This document shows, in pieces, positions 39,420 through 51,755 of a DNA stretch of 64,000 nt (positions are counted from its first letter, which is position 1; each line of letters begins with the position of its first letter). Source of the DNA: Hippasteria phrygiana (taxonomy: Eukaryota > Echinodermata > Asteroidea > Valvatida > Goniasteridae); the NCBI GenBank assembly GCA_037893225.1, contig JAZGUH010000451.1, positions 2,684,001-2,748,000 of the forward strand. Reading direction: 5' to 3'. The notes under the pieces were generated by a model, which worked only from the letters and a program-made list of their open reading frames with translations, searched no databases and was not told where the DNA came from. A program made the translations under genes and the position numbers.

Positions 39420-42146
39420 TTTTTTTTTTTTTTTTCTTTTTCAGACTTTTGCCCATAGCGTTTGTACACGATTTCTTTCTGCCAGGGACTTTGGCTACTT
39501 TTATGCAGCCGATTGCCTTTAAACTTAACAGACACTTAGACCAACTGCTCAGGATGCATGCCGAACTTTTACGTCATGATGACGTCATCACGTGATTTTT
39601 TATGAATTTTTGAATTTTGAAAATCGTAACATTCATTAAATTATATCTAGCGAACAAAACAAGATATTTTCAAAATTCTTTTTCTTATAGCTTTGGTATG
39701 TCTCAAAGATATGCCCTAAATTGCGAAAATTGTGTGACGTCATGATGACGTCATCAAAAATATGTTTTTTTTTTAACGCATGTAAGGGTCAATCCGATTA
39801 CAAAAATGTATACATTGTATTTTTCTGTACCCAATTCCAAAATTTCATGATCGTGGCTCACTCAAGTAAGAAATGACAGCCATTTCAAAATTTAGACCAA
39901 ATTCAATATAACACAAAGGAATTCTGGGACGGGCTGATAACCATGGCTATTATGAGCTTGCTGTTTATAAAAGGGGTTGATTTCTAGTCTTTTTTCAAGT
40001 CGCTGAATTTTTGAAGTTTTAAAATCGTAACATTCTTTTCAATATATCTAGCGAACAAAACAAGATATTTTCAAAATTATTTTTGTTACAGCTTTGATAT
40101 GTCTCAAAGATATGCCCTAAATGGCGAAAATTGTGTGACGTCATGATGACGTCATCAACAATATTTTTTTTTTTTAACGCATGTAAGGGTCAATCTGATT
40201 ACAAAAATGTATACATTGAATTTTCCTGTACATAATTCCAAAATTTCGTGATCGTGGCTCACTCAAGTAAGAAATAGGAGCCATTTCAAAATGTAGACCA
40301 AATTCAATATAACACAAAGGAATTCTGGGAAGGGCTGATAACCATGGCTTAAATGTGCATGCTGTTTATAAAAAGGGTTGATTTGTAGTCTTTTTTCAAG
40401 TCGCTGAATTCTTGAAGTTTTATAATCGTAACATTCTTTTCACTATATCTAGCGAACAAAACAAGATATTTTCAAAATTCTTTTTGTTATAGCTTTGGTA
40501 TGTCTCAAAGATATGCCCTAAAAAGCGAAAATTGTGTGACGTCATGATGACGTCATAAAAAAATTATTTTTTCAAGTCGATAGAATATTGCCCATAGCAT
40601 TTGTAAACGTTTACTTTCTTACCGGCCACATTGGCTACTTTTAAACTTGGCAGACACTTACCCCAACTGCTCACAATGTGTGCCGAACTTTTACGTCCTG
40701 ATGACGTCATCACATGTCACGTGACGTCATCTTAAAGGGGCATTTTTCGAAGCCATATATCTACAAAAGTACAAGTCCGATTCAGTTGGAACGTAAGGTA
40801 TGCCACCTGGTGTTATAGATGAAAATTGACATGACGTTATGATCAAGTCATAACATGTCACGTGGTGTCATCTTAAAGGGGCACTCGCTAGATTATTGCC
40901 TATAGCATTTGTACACGTTTTCTTTCTTACCGGCACTTTGGGTACTTTTAAACTTGGCAGACACTTAGACTAACTGCTCACAATGTGTGCCGAACTTTTA
41001 CCTCTTGATGACGTCATGACATGCCACGTGACGTCATCTTAAAGGGGCAGTTTTTGAAGCCATATATCTACAAAAGTACAAATTCGATTAAGTTGAAAAG
41101 TAATATCTAGGTAGCCCAGTAGGTTTATAGCTGAAAATTGACATGACATTATCATAATTGATGTCATCACATGTCACGTGACGTCATCTTAAAGGGGCAG
41201 TTTTTGAAGCCATATGTCTACAAAAGCACAAGTCCGATTAAGTTCAAAAGTAATATCTAGGTAGCCCAGTAGGTTTATAGATAAAAATTGAATTGACGTT
41301 ATGATGACGTCATCACATGTCACGTGACGTCATCTTAAAGGGGCAGTTTTTGAAGCCATATATAAACAAAATTACAAGTTCGATTAAGTTGAAAAGTAAT
41401 ATCTAGGTAGCCCAGTAGGTTTATAGCTGAAAATTGACATGACATTATCATGATGTCATCACATGTCACGTGACGTCATCTTAAAGGGGCAGTTTTTGAA
41501 GCCATATCTACAAAAGTACAAGCTCGATTAAGTTGAAATGTAATATCTAAGTAGGCCAGCAGGTTTATAGATGAAAATTGACATGACGTTATGATGACTT
41601 CATCACATGTCACCTGACGTCATCTTAAAGGGGCAGTTTTTGAAGCCACATATAAACAAAAGTACAAGTTCGATTAAGTTGAAATGTAATATCCAGGCAG
41701 ATCTGCAGGTTCATAGATGAAAATTGACATGACATTATGATGACTTCATCACATGTCACGTGACGTCATCTTAAAGGGGCAGTTTTTGAAGCCATCTATC
41801 TACAAAAGTACAAGTTCGATTAAGTTGAAACGTGGTATCTAACATGAATTTTAAACAATTTTTGATAATTCTTGTAATATATTTTTAGGTCATACACACT
41901 TAAATATAAATGTGAAAAATGTGTGACGTCTGATGACGTAATCATGGTCATCAACTCCTTGTATGCTCACATTTCCAAAACGATTATGAATAAGCCTACG
42001 TGATTGCATGACCTGTCGTAGACGACCATGAATGTAAAACGAGATTTTTTGATCCACCATTGAAATCTCAAAAATTAAGAATCAAACTACCAAAAACCCC
42101 CCAAACGAAACAGCCCTGTGTTTGTCCACAAACACCAAAGCTCTAG
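39420..42146 (+). mobile_element. Helentron-like element 6 (family A), near-copy of element 5
   Basis: It has the same order and almost the same sequence as element 5 over about 2.7 kb. A visible difference is near 41455-41480, where element 6 keeps TCACATGTCACGTGACGTCA and element 5 (about 38750) lacks it. It ends CGAAACAGCC, GTGTTTGTCCACAAACAC, CTAG at 42143-42146. It has no 5' hairpin module and starts directly with the T-run after element 5's CTAG. Confidence 0.85.
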
Positions 42147-44596
42147 TTTTTTCTTTTTTTTTTTTTTTTTGGGCTGTTTCGAAAGTTTTTCGAAACAGCC
42201 CTTGTTTTCGTTAAGATTTTTTTTTTTTTCTTTTTTTTTTTTTTTTCTTTTTTTTTTTTTTCTTTTTCAGACTTTTGCCCATAGCATTTGTACACGTTTT
42301 CTTTCTGCCAGGCACTTTGGCTACTTTTATGCAGCCGATTGCTTTTAAACTTAACAGACACTTAGACCAACTGCTCAGGATGCATGCCGATCTTTTACGT
42401 CATGGTGACGTCATCACGTGATTTTTTATGAATTTTTGAATTTTGAAAATCGTAACATTCATTAAATTATATCTAGCGAACAAAACAAGATATTTTAAAA
42501 ATTCTTTTTGTTATAGCTTTGGTATGTCTCAAAGATATGCCCTAAAAAGCGAAAATTGTGTGACGTCATGATGACGTCATCAAAAATATGTTGTTTTTTT
42601 AACGCATGTAAGGGTCAATCCGATTACAAAAATGTATATATTGAATTTTCCTGTACCCAATTCCAAAATTTCATGATCGTGGCTCACTCAAGTAAGAAAT
42701 GACAGCCATTTCAAAATTTAGACCAAATTCAATATAACACAAAGGAATTCTGGGACGGGCTGATAACCATGGCTATTATGAGCTTGCTGTTTATAAAAGG
42801 GGTTGATTTCTAGTCTTTTTTCAAGTCGCTGAATTTTTGAAGTTTTAAAATCGTAACATTCTTTTCAATATATCTAGCGAACAAAACAAGATATTTTCAA
42901 AATTATTTTTGTTACAGCTTTGGTATGTCTCAAAGATATGCCCTAAATGGCGAAAATTGTGTGACGTCATGATGACGTCATCAACAATATTTTTTTTTTT
43001 AAACGCATGTAAGGGTCAATCTGATTACAAAAATGTATACATTGAATTTTCCTGTACCTAATTCCAAAATTTCGTGATCGTGGCTCACTCAAGTAAGAAA
43101 TAGGAGCCATTTCAAAATTTTGACCAAATTCAATATAACACAAAGGAATTCTGGGAAGGGCTGATAACCATGGGTATTTTGTGCTTGCTGTTTATAAAAG
43201 GGGTTGATTTCTAGTCTTTTTTCAAGTCGCTAAATTTTTGAAGTTTTAGAATCGTAACAGTCTTTTCAATATATCTAGCGAACAAAACAAGATATTTTCA
43301 AAATTCTTTTTGTTATAGGTTTGGTATGTCTCAAAGATATGCCAAAAAAGCGCAAATTGTGTGACGTCATGATGACGTCATAAAAAAAAATCTTTTTTCA
43401 AGTCGCTAGAATATTGCACATAGCATTTGTAAACGTTTTCTTTCTTATCGACCACTTTGGCTACTTTTAAACTTGGCAGACACTTACACCAACTGCTCAC
43501 AATGTGTGCCGAACTTTTACGTCATGATGACGTCATCACATGTCACGTGACGTCATCTTAAAGGGGCATTTTTTCGAAGCCATATATCTACAAAAGTACA
43601 AGTCCGATTAAGTTGAAACGTAATATCTAGGTATGCCACCGGGTGTTATAAATGAACATTGACATGATGTTATGATGACGTCATCACATGTCACGTGACG
43701 TCATCTTAAAGGGGCAGTTTTTGAAGCCATATATAAACAAAAGTACAAGTTCGATTAAGTTGAAATGTAATATCCAGGTAGGTCTGCAGGTTTATGGACG
43801 AAAATTGACATGACATTATGATGATGATGTCATCACACGTCACGTGACGTCATCTTAAAGGGGCAGTTTTTGAAGCCATAAACAAAAGTACAAGTCCGAT
43901 TAAGTTGAAAAGTAATATCTAGGTAGCCCAATAGGTTTATAGATGAAAATTGACATGACATTATTATGATGTCATCACATGTCACATGACGTCATCTTAA
44001 AGGTGCAGTTTTTGAAGCCATATATAAACAAAAGTACAAGTCCGATTAAGTTCAAAAGTAATATCTAGGTAGCCCAGTAGGTATTTTAAATTAAAAAAAT
44101 TATGATGTCATGATTACGTCATCACTTGTTTCGTGTCATTATCTTAAAGGGGCATTTTTCGAAGCCATAAATATACAAAAGTACAGGTCCGATTTATTTG
44201 AAATGTAATATATAGTCGGGTAGGCAAGCAGGTTTATAGATGAAAATTGACATGACGTTATGATGACGTCATCACATGTCACGTGACGTTATCTTAAAGG
44301 GGCAGTTTTTGAAGCCATACATTGTATATCTACAAAAGTACAAGTTTGATTATTTTAAATGTAATATCTAGGTAGGTCAGCAAGTTTACAGATGAAAATT
44401 TACATTACGTTATTTTGACGTCATCACAAGTGACTATTACAAACAACTTTAATCATTTTCAAAGTCTAACAAAGAAAACTGGCAGGAGCGCGATTGTTTG
44501 ACGAACTTTAATTATTGTATTCACATTTCACATCCAAACTAAAAAAAATAAAAAGCGAAACAGCCCTGTGTTTGTCCACAAACACCGTCCGTCTAG
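42147..44596 (+). mobile_element. Helentron-like element 7 (family A) with 5' hairpin module
   Basis: A complete 5' module (GGCTGTTTCG / CGAAACAGCC) starts at 42172. The body has two to three 400-bp units, then about six shorter units. The 3' subterminal block is a second type, containing AAAACTGGCAGGAGCGCGAT. It ends CGAAACAGCC, hairpin, CTAG at 44593-44596. This is one of the best candidates for a full-length unit. Confidence 0.85.
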
Positions 44597-47027
44597 TTTT
44601 TTTTTTTTTTTCTTTTTCAGACTTTTTGCCCATAGACTTTGTACACGTTTTCGTTCTGCCAGGCACTTTGGCTACTTTTATGCAGCCGATTGCCTTTAAA
44701 CTTAACAGACACTTAGACCAACTGCTCAGGATGCATGCCGATCTTTTACGTCATGATGACGTCATCACGTGATTTTTTATGAATTTTTGAATTTTGAAAA
44801 TCGTAACATTCATTAAATTATATCTAGCGAACAAAACAAGATATTTTCAAAATTCTTTTTCTTATAGCTTTGGTATGTCTCAAAGATATGCCCTAAATTG
44901 CGAAAATTGTGTGACGTCATGATGACGTCATCAAAAATGTGTTTTTTTGTTAACGCATGTAAGGGTCAATCCGATTACAAAAATGTATATATTGAATTTT
45001 CCTGTACCCAATTCCAAAATTTCATGATCGTGGCTCACTCAAGTAAGAAATAACAGCCATTTCAAAATTTAGACCAAATTCAATATAACACAAAGGAATT
45101 CTGGGAAGGGCTGATAACCATGGCTATTATGAGCTTGCTGTTTATAACAGGGGTTGATTTCTAGTCTTTTTTCAAGTCGCTGAATTTTTGAAGTTTTAAA
45201 ATCGTAACATTCTTTTCAATATATCTAGCGAACAAAACAAGATATTTTCAAAATTATTTTTGTTACAGCTTTGGTATGTCTCAAAGATATGCCCTAAATG
45301 GCGAAAATTGTGTGACGTCATGATGACGTCATCAACAATATTTTTTTTTTTAAACGCATGTAAGGGTCAATCTGATTACAAAAAGGTATACATTGAATTT
45401 TCCTGTACCTAATTCCAAAATTTCGTGATCGTGGCTCACTCAAGTAAGAAATAGGAGCCATTTCAAAATGTAGACCAAATTCAATATAACACAAAGGAAT
45501 TCTGGGAAGGGCTGATAACCATGGCTTAAATGTGCATGCTGTTTATAAAAAGGGTTGATTTGTAGTCTTTTTTCAAGTCGCTGAATTCTTGAAGTTCTAT
45601 AATCGTAACATTCATTTCACTATATCTAGCGAACAAAACAAGATATTTTCAAAATTCTTTTTGTTATAGCTTTGGTATGTCTCAAAGATATGCCCTAAAA
45701 AGCGAAAATTGTGTGACGTCATGATGACGTCATAAAAAAAATCTTTTTTCAAGTCGATAGAATATTGCCCATAGCATTTGTAAACGTTTACTTTCTTACC
45801 GGCCACATTGGCTACTTTTAAACTTGGCAGACACTTACCCCAACTGCTCACAATGTGTGCCGAACTTTTACGTCCTGATGACGTCATCACATGTCACGTG
45901 ACGTCATCTTAAAGGGGCATTTTTCGAAGCCATATATCTACAAAAGTACAAGTCCGATTCAGTTGGAACGTAAGGTATGCCACCTGGTGTTATAGATGAA
46001 AATTGACATGACGTTATGATCAAGTCATAACATGTCACGTGGTGTCATCTTAAAGGGGCACTCGCTAGATTATTGCCTATAGCATTTGTACACGTTTTCT
46101 TTCTTACCGGCACTTTGGGTACTTTTAAACTTGGCAGACACTTAGACTAACTGCTCACAATGTGTGCCGAACTTTTACCTCTTGATGACGTCATGACATG
46201 CCACGTGACGTCATCTTAAAGGGGCAGTTTTTGAAGCCATATATAAACAAAATTACAAGTTCGATTAAGTTGAAAAGTAATATCTAGGTAGCCCAGTAGG
46301 TTTATAGCTGAAAATTGACATGACATTATCATGATGTCATCACATGTCACGTGACGTCATCTTAAAGGGGCAGTTTTTGAAGCCATATCTACAAAAGTAC
46401 AAGCTCGATTAAGTTGAAATGTAATATCTAAGTAGGCCAGCAGGTTTATAGATGAAAATTGACATGACGTTATGATGACTTCATGACATGTCACCTGACG
46501 TAATCTTAAATGGGCAGTTTTTGAAGCCACATATAAACAAAAGTACAAGTTCGATTAAGTTGAAATGTAATATCCAGGCAGATCTGCAGGTTCATAGATG
46601 AAAATTGACATGACATTATCATGACTTCATCACATGTCACGTGACGTCATCTTAAAGGGGCAGTTTTTGAAGCCATCTATCTACAAAAGTACAAGTTCGA
46701 TTAAGTTGAAACGTGGTATCTAACATGAATTTTAAACAATTTTTGATAATTCTTGTAATATATTTTTAGGTCATACACACTTAAATATAAATGTGAAAAA
46801 TGTGTGACGTCTGATGACGTAATCATGGTCATCAACTCCTTGTATGCTCACATTTCCAAAACGATTATGAATAAGCCTACGTGATTGCATGACCTGTCGT
46901 AGACGACCATGAATGTAAAACGAGATTTTTTGATCCACCATTGAAATCTCAAAAATTAAGAATCAAACTACCAAAAACCCCCCAAACGAAACAGCCCTGT
47001 GTTTGTCCACAAACACCAAAGCTCTAG
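44597..47027 (+). mobile_element. Helentron-like element 8 (family A)
   Basis: T-run start, CTTTTTCAGACTTTTTGCCC, about three 400-bp units, five or six short units, and the same 3' subterminal block as elements 5 and 6. It ends at CTAG 47024-47027. The middle (45190-46200) is nearly the same as elements 5, 6 and 15. Confidence 0.85.
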
Positions 47028-49388
47028 TTTTTTTTTGCTTCTTTTTCAGACTTTTTGCCCATAGCATTTGTACACGTTTTCTTTCTACCAGGCACTTTGG
47101 CTACTTTGATGCAGCCGATTGCCTTTAAACTTAACAGACACTTAGACCAACTGCTCAGAATGCATGCCGAACTTTTACGTCATGATGACGTCATCACGTG
47201 ATTTTTTATGAATTTTTGAAATTTGAAAATCGTAACATTCATTAAATTATATCTAGCGAACAAAACAAGATATTTTCAAAATTCTTTTTGTTAGAGCTTT
47301 GGTATGTCTCAAAGATATGCCCTAAAAAGCGAAAATTGTTTGACGTCATGATGACGTCATCAAAAATATGTTTTTTTGTAAACGCATGTAAGGGTCAATT
47401 CGATTACAAAAATGTATACATTGAATTTTCCTGTACCCAATTCCAAAATTTCATGATCGTGGCTCACTCAAGTAAGAAATGACAGCCATTTCAAAATTTA
47501 GACCAAATTCAATATAACACAAAGGAATTCTGGGACGGGCAGATAACCATGGCTATTATGTGCTTGCTGTTTATAAAAGGGGTTGATTTCTAGTCTTTTT
47601 TCAAGTCGCTGAATTTTTGAAGTATTAAAATCGTAACATTCTTTTCAATATATCTAGCGAACAAAACAAGATATTTTCAAAATTATTTTTGTTATAGCTT
47701 TGGTATGTCTCAAAGATATGCCCTAAAAGGCGAAAATTGTGTGACGTCATGATGACGTCATCAACAATATTTTTATTTTTTTTACGCATGTAAGGGTCAA
47801 TCCGATTACAAAAATGTATACATTGAATTTTTCTGTACGAAATTCCAAAATTTCATGATCGTGGCTCACTCAAGTAAGAAATAGGAGCCATTTCAAAATT
47901 TAGACCAAATTCAATATAACACAAAGGAATTCTGGGAAGGGCAGATAACCATGGCTATTATGTGCTTGATGTTTATAAAAGGGGTTGATTTCTAGTCTTT
48001 TTTCAAGTCGCTGAATTTTTGAAGTATTAAAATCGTAACATTCTTTTCAATATATCTAGCGAACAAAACAAGATATTTTCAAAATTCTTTTTGTTATAGC
48101 TTTGGTATGTCTCAAAGATATGCCCTAAAAGGCGAAAATTGTGTGACGTCATGATGACGTCATCAACAATTCTTTTTTTTTTAACGCATGTAAGGGTCAA
48201 TCCGATTACAAAAATGTATACATTGAATTTTTCTGTACATAATTCCAAAATTTCATGGTCGTGGCTCACTCAAGTAAGAAATAGGAACCATTTCAAAATT
48301 TAGACCAAATTCAATATAACACAAAGGAATTCTGGGAAGGGCAGATAACCATGGCTTAAATGAGCATGCTGTTTATAAAAAGGGTTGATTTGTAGTCTTT
48401 TTTCAAGTCGCTGAATTTTAAATTGTTGGAATCGTAACATTCTTTTCAATATATCTAGCGAACAAAACAAGATATTTTCAAAATTCTTTTTGTTATAGCT
48501 TTGGTATGTCTCAAAGATATGCCCTAAAAAGCGAAAATTGTGTGACGTCATGATGACGTCATAAAAAAAAATATTTTTTCAAGTCGCTAGAATATTGCCC
48601 ATAGCATTTGTAAACTTTTTCTTTCTTACCGGCCACTTTGGCTACTTTTAAACTTAGCAGACACTTACTCCAACTGCTCACAATGTGTGCCGAACATTTA
48701 CGTCATGATGACATCATCACATGTCACGTGACGTCATCTTAAAGGGGCATTTTTCGAAACCATATATCTACAAAAGTACAAGTCCGATTAAGTTGGAACG
48801 TAATATCTAGGTATGCCACCGGGTGTTATAGATGAACATTGACATGACGTTATGACCAAGTCATAACATGTCACGTGGTGTCATCTTAAAGGGGCACTCG
48901 CTAGATTATTGCCCATAGCATTTGTAAACATTTTCTTTCTTACCGGCCAGTTTGGCTACTTTTAAACTTGGCAGACACTTACCCCAACTGCTCAGAATGT
49001 GTGCCTAACTTTTACGTCATGATGACGTCATCACATGTCACGTGACGTCATCTTAAAGGGGCATTTTTCGAAGCCATATATCTACAAATGTGCAAGTCCG
49101 ATTCAGTTGAAACACACCATTTAGGTATGCCACCCGGTGTCATAGATGAAAATTGACATGACGTTATGTGATGTCATCTTAAAGGGGCATTCGCTAGGCT
49201 ATTTCCCATAGCATTTGTACATGATTCCTTTTTTTAAACCAATCCTTCACACATCCAATAACATCTTCATCCCTCCGTCATTGTTAACTAACAAACAACT
49301 TTAAATATTGCATACACATTTGACATCCAAACTAACAATACAAAAATTCGAAACAGCCCTGTGTTTGTCCACAAACACTTGCCTCTAG
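47028..49388 (+). mobile_element. Helentron-like element 9 (family A)
   Basis: Four 400-bp units (CAAGTCGCT at 47602, 48004 and 48404) are followed by only a few short units. The 3' subterminal block is a third type, containing ACCAATCCTTCACACATCCA. It ends CGAAACAGCC, GTGTTTGTCCACAAACAC, CTAG at 49385-49388. Confidence 0.85.
47212..48410 (+). repeat. Example of the 400-bp internal unit (family A)
   Basis: Three consecutive units are visible, with CAAGTCGCT at 47602, 48004 and 48404 (402 and 400 bp apart). Landmarks in order are AATCGTAACATTC, CTAGCGAACAAAACAAGAT, GCTTTGGTATGTCTCAAAGA, the CRE pair, AACGCATGTAAGGGTCAAT, ATGATCGTGGCTCACTCAAG, CAAAGGAATTCTGGGA and TTTATAAAAGGGGTTGATTT. Confidence 0.85.
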
Positions 49389-51755
49389 TTTTCTTTTTTT
49401 TTTCTTTTTCTTTTTTTTTCTTTTTCAGACTTTTTGCCCATAGCATTTGTACACGTTTTCTTTCTGCCAGGCACTTTGGCTACTTTTATGCAGCCGATTG
49501 CCTTTAAACTTAACAGACACTTAGACCAACTGCTCAGGATGCATGCCGAACTTTTACGTCATGATGACGTCATCACGTGATTTTTTATGAATTTTTGAAT
49601 TTTGAAAATCGTAACATTCATTAAATTATATCTAGCGAACAAAACAAGATATTTTCAAAATTCTTTTTCTTATAGCTTTGGTATGTCTGAAAGATATGCC
49701 CTAAATTGCGAAAATTGTGTGACGTCATGATGACGTCATCAAAAATGTGTTTTTTTGTTAACGCATGTAAGGGTCAATCCGATTACAAAAATGTATACAT
49801 TGAATTTTCCTGTACGTAATTCCAAAATTTCATGATCGTGGCTCACTCAAGTATGAAAGAGGAGCCATTTCAAAATTTAGACCAAATTCAATATAACACA
49901 AAGGAATTCTGGGAAGGGCTGATAACCATGGGTATTTTGTGCTTGCTGTTTATAAAAGGGGTTGATTTCTAGTCTTTTTTCAAGTCGCTAAATTATTGAA
50001 GTTCTAAAATCGTAACATTCTTTTCAATATATCTAGCGAACAAAAGAAGATATTTTCAAAATTATTTTTGTTACAGCTTTGGTATGTCTCAAAGATATGC
50101 CCTAAAAAGCGAAAATTGTGTGACGTCATGATGACGTCATTAACAAATCTTTTTTTTTTAAACGCATGTAAGGGTCAATCCGATTACAAAAATGTATTCG
50201 TTGAATTTTCCTGTACCTAATTCCAAAATTTCATGATCGTGGCTCACTCAAGTATGAAATAGGAGCCATTTCAAAATTTAGACCAAATTCAATATAACAC
50301 AAAGGAATTCTGGGAAGGGCTGATAACCATGGGTATTATGTGCTTGCTGTTTATAAAAGGGGTTGATTTCTAGTCTTTTTTCAAGTCGCTAAATTTTTGA
50401 AGTTTTAGAATCGTAACAGTCTTTTCAATATATCTAGCGAACAAAACAAGATATTTTCAAAATTCTTTTTGTTATAGCTTTGGTATGTCTCAAAGATATG
50501 CCATAAAAAGCGCAAATTGTGTGACGTCATGATGACGTCATAAAAAAAAATATTTTTTCAAGTCGCTAGAATATTGCACATAGCATTTGTAAACGTTTTC
50601 TTTCTTACCGGCCACTTTGGCTACTTTTAAACTTGGCAGACACTTACATCAACTGCTCACAATGTGTGCCGAACTTTTACGTCATGATGACGTCATCACA
50701 TGTCACGTGACGTCATCTTAAAGGGGCATTTTTTCGAAGCCATATATCTACAAAAGTAGAAGTTCGATTAAGTTGAAAAGTAATATCTAGGTAGCCCAGT
50801 AGGTTTATAGCTGAAAATTGACATGACATTATCATGATGTCATCACATGTCACGTGACGTCATCTTAAAGGGGCAGTTTTTGAAGCCATATATAAACAAA
50901 AGTACAAGTTCGATTAAGTTGAAATGTAATATCCAGGTAGGTCTGCAGGTTTATGGACGAAAATTGACATGACATTATGATGATGATGTCATCACACGTC
51001 ACGTGACGTCATCTTAAAGGGGCAGTTTTTGAAGCCATAAACAAAAGTACAAGTCCGATTAAGTTGAAAAGTAATATCTAGGTAGCCCAATAGGTTTATA
51101 GATGAAAATTGACATGACATTATTATGATGTTATCACATGTCACATGACGTCATCTTAAAGGTGCAGTTTTTGAAGCCATATATAAACAAAAGTACAAGT
51201 CCGATTAAGTTCAAAAGTAATATCTAGGTAGCCCAGTAGGTATTTTAAATAATTTTTTTTATGATGTCATGATTACGTCATCACTTGTTTCGTGTCATTA
51301 TCTTAAAGGGGCATTTTTCGAAGCCATAAATCTACAAAAGTACAGGTCCGATTTATTTGAAATGTAATATATAGTCGGGTAGGCAAGCAGGTTTATAGAT
51401 GAAAATTGACGTGACGTTATGATGACGTCATCACATGTCACGTGACGTTATCTTAAAGGGGCAGTTTTTAAAGCCATACATTGTATATCTACAAAAGTAC
51501 AAGTTCGATTATTTTAAATGTAATATCTAGGTAGGTCAGCAAGTTTACAGATGTAAATTTACATTACGTTATGATGACGTCATCACAAGTGACTATTACA
51601 AACAACTTAAATTATTTTCAAAGTCTAACAAAGAAAACTGGCAGGAGCGCGATTGTTTGACGTAGTTTAATTATTGTATTCACATTTCACATCCAAACTA
51701 ATAAAAAAAAAAAAAGAAACAGCCCTGTGTTTGTCCACAAACACCGTCCGTCTAG
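49389..51755 (+). mobile_element. Helentron-like element 10 (family A)
   Basis: T/C-run start, about three 400-bp units, about six short units, and the same 3' subterminal block as element 7 (AAAACTGGCAGGAGCGCGAT). It ends at CTAG 51752-51755. The 3' half closely follows elements 4 and 7. Confidence 0.85.
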
